Part shown: positions 56,845 through 64,000 of the stretch, in pieces
How the letters are laid out: the number at the start of each line of letters is the position of its first letter
How positions within the stretch are numbered: the stretch's first letter is position 1
Notes under the pieces: generated by a model
Seen by the model: the letters and a program-made list of their open reading frames with translations, nothing else
Database searches by the model: none
Told to the model about the DNA's origin: nothing
Translations under genes and position numbers: made by a program
Source: Triatoma infestans
Taxonomy: Eukaryota; Arthropoda; Insecta; Hemiptera; Reduviidae
NCBI GenBank assembly: GCA_011037195.1
Contig: JAAEAF010012228.1
Span: forward strand, 9,364-73,363
Length of the DNA stretch: 64,000 nucleotides
Direction: 5' to 3'

Positions 56845-57730
56845 TTATTTAATTTATTTATTTATTTGTCTGAGGGGAGGGAAACCCTACGCTATTCAAA
56901 GCCTCACTGGGCCCATATAGCTACCCCAAGAAAAACAACAACAAGCCGGGTCTATAACAAAAATCCAGACCCGGATCTAATCCATCTAAGATTCACCGCA
57001 GTCCGAATAAATCGGACAATAACCTTAAGCGGAAATAGCCTAAGCTCTTCCATAGACATCCTATTCCGACCAAAGGTCCTGCACCTAGTTTCCTCACAAC
57101 CCAGGCAATCAGTCATGAGATGGATGGGTGTTTCCTCCTCTGTCTCAGAGACTCTACAATATGGATCCGGCCTGAGCCCCATTATGTAGAGATGCCTCCT
57201 TAAACCACAATGTCCAGTAAGAGATCCAATCAGATGCCTAAGAGAGTTCCGTGAAAAACACAGCAACGTCTCACTAATGGCCTTGTCCGGACCCCCGATG
57301 AGCATTTTGGACTGTCGAAAACCAACTGAGCTCATCCATAAGGATGAATGCTGTGAAGCTGTCCATGTCTGTAAACCTGACAGACATGTGCCAGAAGACA
57401 CGCCAACAGCAGGCTCGGGACCAATGAAAGGAAGAGAGGCGCCTAATTTGGCAAACCTATCCACCTGCTCATTTCCAAAAATTCCCATGTGACCTGGCAC
57501 CCATACTAGAAGCACATCCTTCAGAGAAGAAAGCTCTTCCAGTCTTTTAGAACATTCTAACACCAACCTGGAAGTGAAGACACATGAACTCAGCGCCTTC
57601 AGCGCAGCCTGGCTGTCCGAGCTGATACAAACACCTTTTAAGTTAGTGTTACGTACCCTCTCATCCAAAACTCAACAAATTATAGCATAAACCTCAGTCT
57701 GGAAGACCGTGGTCCATTCACCAAGAGATA
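56845..57730 (-). mobile_element. 5'-truncated LINE with 14-bp target duplication
   Basis: CATGTCATAACTCT lies at both ends (56831-56844 and 57731-57744). The 3' tail is (AAAT)n (56845-56866). The insertion includes the RNase H, C-terminal region and 3' UTR with a CCGGGTCT...AGACCCGG hairpin (56947-56977). Typical target-primed insertion, 886 bp. Confidence 0.9.
56952..57728 (-). pseudogene. LINE ORF2 RNase H and C-terminal domain
   Basis: Minus-strand frame: TVFQTEVYAIIC, stop (TGA), VLDERV, ISSDSQAALKALSS, LLVWVPGHMGIFGNEQVDRF, then RHLIGSLTGHCGLRRHL and EEETPIHLMTDC. The Glu, two Asp and His of RNase H H1 are all visible, followed by the usual C-terminal HxxxxC region. RNase H would remove the RNA template. 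One in-frame stop and 5' truncation make it dead. Clade: an RNase H-bearing LINE (I/R1/LOA-like); RT not present to decide. Confidence 0.85.
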
Positions 57731-57894
57731 CATGTCATAACTCTACTCTAACCCTTTATATTCTATAAAATGATTACAAGTCCAAGACAGTTTGTGTAAA
57801 TTTATAGTTATATTATAACAGTGTCTTCATATCTCGTCGTATAATTAATCAATCCCAATTTCTCTCCTCATCAACTCCACTATTCCACCAAAGG

Positions 57895-58208
57895 CGGGGA
57901 AAAAATCCAATTTTCCCGGGATAATGTTTCAAATGAAAGTGATAGATATTTGTGCATACAAGTTTAAAAAAATAATTCTAGCTGTTTTCGAGAAAAACTG
58001 ATACAAAATAAAATATCTTCAGTAAGTCGCACTTCCCGGTGAGACTGGATTTTACCCGAAATCTTCGCGACAGATTTTGTGATATTTTGTTGGTAAACAC
58101 ATTGATCATTCGCTGACATTTCTTTCGTACAAAACTTGCATTTCCAGCAAAAACTCTTAATTCAAAAATCAGACATGATCTCTCAGTATTTCCTCTTTTA
58201 CCAGGAGA
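57895..58208 (+). repeat. Family B 3' part
   Basis: AATTTTCCCGGGATAATGTTTC, AAGTCGCACTTCCCGGTG, ACCCGAAATCTTCGCGACAG and CAGACATGATCTCTCAGTAT. Confidence 0.55.
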
Positions 58209-59035
58209 GTTCTAATCCAACCACCTATTCAAACACAATGACCTCTGTTGAAGTTTCTAATAAAAGATATTCAAATGAATCTTCAAGAATACACAGCGCA
58301 GTGAGAAGGAAATGCCTTTAAAGTTTGTGCATTTTAATAAGTTTTTTTCTTTCTTTAAATCAAGATACTTGGATGGCTAATGGAAAAAAAAATACAAAAT
58401 GAAGCAATTAGCTTCCATTTTCTGAGAACAATCATAGCTAATTATAAAAACTTCTTTTGTATAATTTCTCCTTTTATAAGTAAAGAAATTATAGAAGAAA
58501 ATAATAAAAATAAAATAGATAAGAAATAAAACCAGCTATATCATTGTCCAAGTAATGTAGGTTCTTAGTCAAAGGATTGTGGTTGAAGATATGAGCACAG
58601 TTCCGCTAGCTGAACCATGGAAACAATTAAGGAAATTAACCAACCTCCCCCACCACCACCACTTCTTGTTTCCTAGATAATCCTAAAAGATAAAGAATTT
58701 ATAGTATATGATGATGGCCAGGTGTAAAACGCCCACTGTGGGAACTACAGAGGAAATAGGTTTTTTTTTTTCGAAGCGAGTTAGAATTATTCTCATGGCC
58801 TCTTGTAATAGTGTAAGAAAAGGGGTGTATGACGAAGGCGGATGTATGGTTCAGTTATTGTGTGGCATACGCACTGAACTGGGTGTACTGAATAGATTAG
58901 ATATATGTATATACAGGGGTCGGTTACGTCCTGTATACATTGTCCATTTTGTTTTGTTGTTTGTCCGGGGGGGGATGGATATAATCCAGTATACTGGATA
59001 TAATCCTATAAGTGCGGATTATGCTTCTTTAAAAG
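58209..59035. other. Gene-free DNA
   Basis: Contains a perfect 16-bp palindrome ATCCAGTATACTGGAT at 58984-58999. No coding evidence for the 126-aa frame here. Confidence 0.45.
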
Positions 59036-59120
59036 TCTCCCTTACTCCTATAGTAGGAGGGAGTATTGTGAACGTGTCAAATTTTTGAAATTGAGTTTCC
59101 ACCGGAAGAAATACAAGTTT
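59036..59120 (-). repeat. Family B end fragment
   Basis: CTCCCTTACTCCTATAGTAGGAGGGAG hairpin, GTGAACGTGTCAAATTTTTG, TTTCCACCGGAAGAAAT. Confidence 0.6.
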
Positions 59121-59147
59121 GAAGTACCCTGATTATTGAAAAAAAAA

Positions 59148-60180
59148 TCTGGTGTGAACACTCAAACAACTTTCTCTTACTCCAGTTTTACAAATTGAAA
59201 TTGACAAATTTGATAGTTACTGTGCACCACATTTAATGAAATTCATCGAAAACTGAAAAACTATTCAGTAAAAGCGCACTTTCCGGTTACTAATTTTCTG
59301 GAAACTCGGAATTTTGGCCATCTATTTATTTCTAATTATTTTATGTGGATGGTAGGAATCATACAGTCAACTACGATAGCACTTTAGGAGAAAAATAACC
59401 CCACCCTTCCCGCAAAAAGCCCCCTTAAAATGATATTATCAAGAAAAATGTTTCAAATAAAGTTGTAGCTCTTTATATGTATAGTGCACATATCTACTTT
59501 AAAGAAAATCGTTGGAGCCGTTTTCAAGAAAATACCAGAAAACTGAAAAATACATTTCAATAAAAACGCACTTCCTGTCATCCGATTTTTTTCAAATTCG
59601 GAATTTCAACAACATATTTAATTCCGATTAATATTATTTAGGTGACAGAATTGTATAGTAAACTGAAATAGCACTTTAGTGGAAAAACCTAATCCCACCC
59701 CTCCCTCAAAACTACCCTTAAATGAATTTTCCCGGGGAAATGTTTCAAATAAAAGTTGTAGCTTATTGTATGTGTACTTCATATGTTTCAAGAAAATTAT
59801 AGGGGAGCCATTTTTTGAGAAAATCGCAAAAAAGGAAAAAAAAAAAACTTGTAAAGTAATGTTAATGAAGATTCTCGAGCGATCTATAACAACTAAAGGG
59901 GAAGAAGCCCTTGTAAAGTAATACTTCAGGTTGAGGAATTTTGACAGATGACCCGCTGTCGGATCCCATGGTGATCTAAACGGAATAACAAGTTTGAACT
60001 TTCTATGATTTTTCGTTTTTGAGCTATGCTTTTCACTCACACGCACACACACACACAGACCATTTTCTAAAACCACTTTTTTGGATTCAGAGACCTCAAA
60101 ACGGATATTTCCGGTAAAAACTCGATATCGAAAAAATTTCACGATTACAATACTTCCTCTTACTAAGAGTACGCGAAAGT
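59148..60180 (+). mobile_element. Full-length family B element with two internal units
   Basis: About 1033 bp. TCTGGTGTGAACACTC, ACTTTCTCTTACTCC, two units about 295 bp apart (CCCCACCC at 59399; CCCACCC at 59694), GGATCCCATGGTGATCTAAACGG-like block, (CA)n at 60040-60058, AGACCATTTTCTAAAACC, end hairpin CTCTTACT/AGAGTACGCG. The long minus frame inside (174 aa) is not conserved in the other two full copies. Confidence 0.8.
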
Positions 60181-60417
60181 AAAATGTTTTTAGCTAATAT
60201 GTGTTTCTGTGTGTGTGGTGTGTTGTTAACAAAATATCTCAAAAACGAAAAATCTGACCAAGGTTTGGGCAAAAGTCCATCAACCAGCATAAGCGCGACT
60301 TTACTGAATGTTTTTTTTGCCGTTCAGGTATACAAGTAAAATCCCCACTACCATTTGTATGGCTAGCCTAACTAAAAACTGAACAAGTGAAAGTCCGTGT
60401 GAATGTTTTACACCAGA
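60181..60417 (-). repeat. Family B partial copy, tail to tail with the previous one
   Basis: AAAATATCTCAAAAACGAAA and GTGAATGTTTTACACCAGATT end it, in reverse orientation. Confidence 0.6.
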
Positions 60418-60859
60418 TTTTGTTTTTTTTTTTTAATGGAAGAAGCCTCTAAAATTTTGACAAGATCGTCGTATTTTTCTAGCAGCAGTAAGAAGTATGT
60501 AAAAAGAATACTTATTGCTTAATACTGTTTACATTTTAGACTTCCTCAAAAGAGATGTTGCCAATCCAGTTCATGCATAGTTCCAGCTATCTATTTGTTC
60601 TAGATGACAAGGACATTGGCCTAGTATATTCTGACAAGCTGTGACTAAGGTGATAAAATTATCAATTCGATACGTCCTTTAAGTTTTGATTTGGCATTAT
60701 TACGGTGCTCAGTTATGATGCCACCGTTAAAGCCTACGATGTCCTTGGCACCCCCCTCTTCTGACACATAGTGTACCACTTATTACTTTGGGACATATTT
60801 TGAAAGTACTCGTACTTTCTTTTCACTGAATGGAGGTCTTCGTGCAGTTACTTTTAAAT

Positions 60860-61260
60860 GTTTTTATTTTCTCTTAAGGAATTTTGGAAAACGTAATTGT
60901 GTCACCGGAAATATATTTTGAGTTTCGCAAAAATGGTTTTGCTTATTGTTATGTCAAAAAATTATCTGAAAAATTGCAGGAAGATCAAATTTGAGACGAA
61001 GGTTTCGATCAAAATCCATGAATTGGATGTGCTGAATAATTTACTGAATAATTTTTTCAGTTTTTTCGCTATTTTTTTTTTTTTTTTTTAATGGGCTGCA
61101 ACGATTTCCTTTAAACTTCACTAATCTACCTACATTCATAAATTTCTATCATTTTTTTTTTTTTTTAAAACTTTTCCCACAAGAATTGGTTTTTGTAGGG
61201 GAACGTTAAGCTTTCCTCTTTGGTAGAATGTTTAGTACTGCCACCTGTATAATCTTAAGG
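60860..61260 (-). repeat. Family B copy, decayed
   Basis: GTGTCACCGGAAATATATTTTGAG, ATCTGAAAAATTGCAGGAAG and GACGAAGGTTTCGATCAAAATCC in reverse order, with a T run at 61069-61090. Confidence 0.55.
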
Positions 61261-62585
61261 TAGAGAGAGATAGATTCTGTGGGGGGTTGACTGTAATCCT
61301 GTCTGTTTAATTAGACTTAGGAGTATAAGGAAGAGACTCCTGGGTAAATCTTGAGGCGTCAGTTTCTGCTCCCCATACAGGTAAAAGTTGGGTTATAGGC
61401 TTCCCTCTTAAGTCCCACCTTCAATACAATGTATGGTACTTACTGCCAACCTATATAATATTAAGATCTGTTATTAAATGCTTTGCAAGAAGTCTATATT
61501 TGGAGAAAATATTGTCACCTATTTTTTTTAAACTTGATAATCTAATTCAGTTAATCCTTTTTGCCCTGAATCAACACGTATCATCCCCACCCCTATATTT
61601 GTACGTAATATTCAGGCCAACTTTAATTGTTCAGTAAAAATTCCAAATTTGGGAAAAAAAAGAAAAATTATCAATTTAGATAATATATATAAACAAATTA
61701 TAATACATTAAACAAATAATAATTTTTATATTTAACCAATTGTAACTCTTTTATCTATAATAATTTATTTGAATATAAAAACTTTTATATTTGAATAAAT
61801 TTCAAATACAATATTGCCGTTTTGTTTGTTGTTAGGTATTTTTACATAGATACGACAAACACAGATAGAGACAAATTAGTAAAGCCCACATATTCCCTAA
61901 AGATTTTATATATATATGTATGTATGTCTAAGTAGCCTGTACGTCTGGCGCCTTACTGCCTTGTTGTCTGGCGATGTCGAGACCCTCCCTCCAAACCATT
62001 TCTTCACAACTAGACACATAACAAGAAAAACAAGACAAGGTACAAAACTTCTCCATATGTTTCAGTATGACAAGAGCATTATAACCCACCTGGATATATA
62101 TATATATATGCGTGTGTGTGTACGTATGAATGTTACTTGGTGAGGAAACTGTGATGTCATTTTCAACAATATATATATATTTATGCTATACCACATGCTT
62201 AATGCATTTTCTTGTCAACTAAATCCTTTTCTATCTCTAAACTTGTTATTTTTCTTTTAGTACAGCTGTCATCAGAATAAAAAAAAAATGTTATTTCTGT
62301 TTTGTTTAACTACAGAAACAAAACATTGATTTTTGATATTTAATTTCAAATTCCCGCTCCTTTAATTCTGATATTCCAATAAAATCGTATTTATTCCAAA
62401 ATTAAATTGTTTAATATTAAGTCGTTTTACGTTTATTCATCTTTCTATTAGCGAACATTTATGAACTTTAAAGAATATTAACAATTATAAAGACGACCAA
62501 ACCAATCTTAGGATGAAAGGCATACTTTCAAAAACTAGCGAGCCGCTTCTCGTGTATACAATAAAAAAATAAAAATTAATAAAGC
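61261..62585. other. Gene-free AT-rich DNA
   Basis: (TA)n at 62093-62110 and nearby. No gene. Confidence 0.45.
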
Positions 62586-62900
62586 TTAAAATTTGGCGTG
62601 AATCAATCGCACCACTTTCTCAAAACCGCAATATTACAATTCTAAAACACAAATTTTTATTGATGTTGCAGTATTAGTATTAAAGATAAAGGTGGGCATG
62701 CAATTACATTAAAAAGGCAGTAGGGCACTATATTCCTTTAATTGCCACCACTATCTGTTTAAACCATTAGAAGCTCTCTAGCTAAATTTTAAATTTTATC
62801 AATTCACAAAGATCGTTCCACGGAAATCCCCAAAAAATAATTTTCTCGGAAAATGTTTTGAATTAAGTCAAACATTCTAATATCTACCGTCTCCTATAAT
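62586..62900 (+). repeat. Family B copy, decayed
   Basis: GGCGTGAATCAATCGCACCACTTTCTC and TTTTCTCGGAAAATGTTTTGAA. Confidence 0.4.
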
Positions 62901-63334
62901 TACAGTCTGAAATTCTTCACCGTATAACCAACGCTCCCATACTATATAACATAATTATTCAAAATGACCTCAACATACCCATCCATTGATCAAGGATCTA
63001 ATAACATCTCGCTCCTAAAAATTTCATTTTTTGCCATCCAGGTCATCCCAATCCACTTATCCTATCAGCTTTCATCTTTGACACTTCCAGACAATCCCCC
63101 ACTCGACGTCTGAGACAGCGCTGGCCGCGTGATTCTCTCGGCAATGGAGAACAGTAAGTGTTGTATTCCTTGCACCGAACCACATACAAACAATAAAATT
63201 CCTTTGGAAACTACAGAAGGATAATTATAAGCAACGAAGCTTATTTTGCCGACTTGAAGCTATTCAAACGCTCCTTTCGAAATAGATGAAAACACAATTA
63301 AGTTAGTACTTAACTAAAACTTTCAAATACATTC

Positions 63335-63900
63335 CAATCTAATCTAATCAAATCTAGAAACTCGGGGCCTCCAAAAGGAGGTTCAGCACTTAGACCTCAG
63401 CTGAGCCACTGTGCATTCTAAAGACACTTAACATCAGCTTGTATCATAAAAAAACGCCAGGACTGAGGCGAGTGAAATTTCTTATCCCGCCTTCGGCTCA
63501 GACGCCAAATTTTATGAATCGTCTGCGAACATAGTGTACGCACTCTCCAAGAAGGTGAAACGGTGTCTCATCATCCTTTTGTCCGCATTTCCTGCCAATT
63601 GGGTCCGCAGAGAGACCCATATTATGCAGATGTTTAATCAAAAGGCATTGCCTTGTAACTAGGATGGTAATTATCCTTAGCTCCACTTTCGTTCTGCCGA
63701 GGATATAGTTTGTGCGAGTCTTTGAGGGGCCCTCCAGGAAAATCTTAGAGTGCCTCAGCTCCGCAATATTTTCCCAATATAATGTATGTTTGCGTGTTAG
63801 CCATTTTTCAATGGCCCCACGGGCAGTTCTTATGTAATGCCGCAGAAAGGCTCCGGACCAATGGGCGTTTGTAAAGCGCCCTCCTTTGCCAGTCAATAGA
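63335..63900 (-). pseudogene. LINE C-terminal region, 5' truncated
   Basis: The 132-aa minus frame (63896 to 63498) includes HWSGAFLRHYIRTARGAIEK, TRTNYILGRTKVELRIITIL, RQCLLIKHLHNMGLSADPIG and CGQKDDETPFHLLGEC: the region after RNase H in LINEs, ending in the C-x2-C..H-x4-C zinc motif (Cys-Gly intact). It differs from the 57-kb family. The 3' UTR ends in a GATTAGATTAGATT-type tail at about 63338-63355. Only the last fifth of the protein remains. Confidence 0.75.
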
Positions 63901-63944
63901 TTCCAATGGATTTTAGAGGAAGGGAAATTGAGATAATAAGCTGT

Positions 63945-64000
63945 TGAGGGGAAGGGAATAGCTAAGTGGTTAGCGTACTAGACTCCCACGCGGAGGACCC
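63945..64000 (+). mobile_element. tRNA-Gly-like SINE head, cut by window end
   Basis: GGGAATAGCTAAGTGGTTAGCG (box A), anticodon loop CTCCCAC (CCC, Gly), GCGGAGGACCC. Same family as 43790-43990. Confidence 0.65.

Noticed and set aside
56755..57189. 144-aa plus-strand frame
   Set aside because: Antisense shadow of the LINE RNase H region.
58708..59088. 126-aa open frame
   Set aside because: Runs from unique DNA into a family B end; no domain, no coding signature.
59618..60142. 174-aa minus-strand open frame
   Set aside because: It lies inside a family B repeat. The equivalent frames in the copies at 14.4 and 26.8 kb are broken or shifted, so it is not a conserved protein.

Overview
The window is about 64 kb of AT-rich animal DNA, almost certainly from an insect. 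Evidence for this is an insect errantivirus, mariner, pogo-like, Harbinger-like and Jockey-type elements, and tRNA-derived SINEs with an apparent LINE partner. A hemipteran is my guess, but nothing here proves the order. I found no host protein-coding gene, rRNA, functional tRNA or CRISPR array. The window is a dense nest of transposable elements.

Positions 1-5402 hold the 3' two thirds of an env-bearing Ty3/Gypsy element (errantivirus type). Pol is open from base 3 (protease, RT, RNase H, integrase). It is followed by a splice-acceptor-like site, an intact 534-aa envelope ORF, a polypurine tract and a short 3' LTR with TATA box and AATAAA. The 5' LTR and gag lie outside the window. The element appears to sit inside an older copy of 'family A' (below).

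The rest is layered repeats. Family A is a small repeat of about 175 bp per arm, present singly or as inverted pairs. Its core reads like a type I hammerhead ribozyme with a very short palindromic stem III. Three copies are flanked by direct repeats of 9, 15 and 17 bp (6786-6960, 35162-35459, 15850-16445), so it has moved as a retroelement-like unit. At least four other, sequence-unrelated families (21.0-21.6 kb; 5.6 and 48.7 kb; 37.3 and 39.1 kb; 46.9 kb) carry the same architecture of CTGAnGA, hairpin, then GAAAC. This resembles the termini of Penelope-like elements and metazoan retrozymes and is the most interesting signal in the window.

Family B is present in more than 20 copies in both orientations. 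It has the subterminal motif ACTTTCTCTTACTCC, an internal (CA)n tract, one or two internal units of about 300 bp, and a 3' hairpin. It looks like a non-autonomous DNA element, perhaps Helentron-associated.

Degraded LINE fragments are a Jockey-type RT (17.2-18.9 kb minus; 36.1-36.7 kb plus), an RTE-like RT C-terminus (55.0-55.7 kb minus), and LINEs with an RNase H domain (9.6-10.4, 23.1, 34.7, 56.8-57.7 and 63.3-63.9 kb). A tRNA-derived SINE at 12.3-12.6 kb shares its 3' tail with the 9.6 and 57 kb LINE. DNA elements are a mariner relic (13.3-13.6 kb), a pogo-like relic (49.3-50.4 kb), a Harbinger-like element with TAA duplication (39.3-39.9 kb), and two long foldback elements (5.98-6.48 and 11.49-12.09 kb). 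A solo LTR lies at 31.06-31.39 kb.
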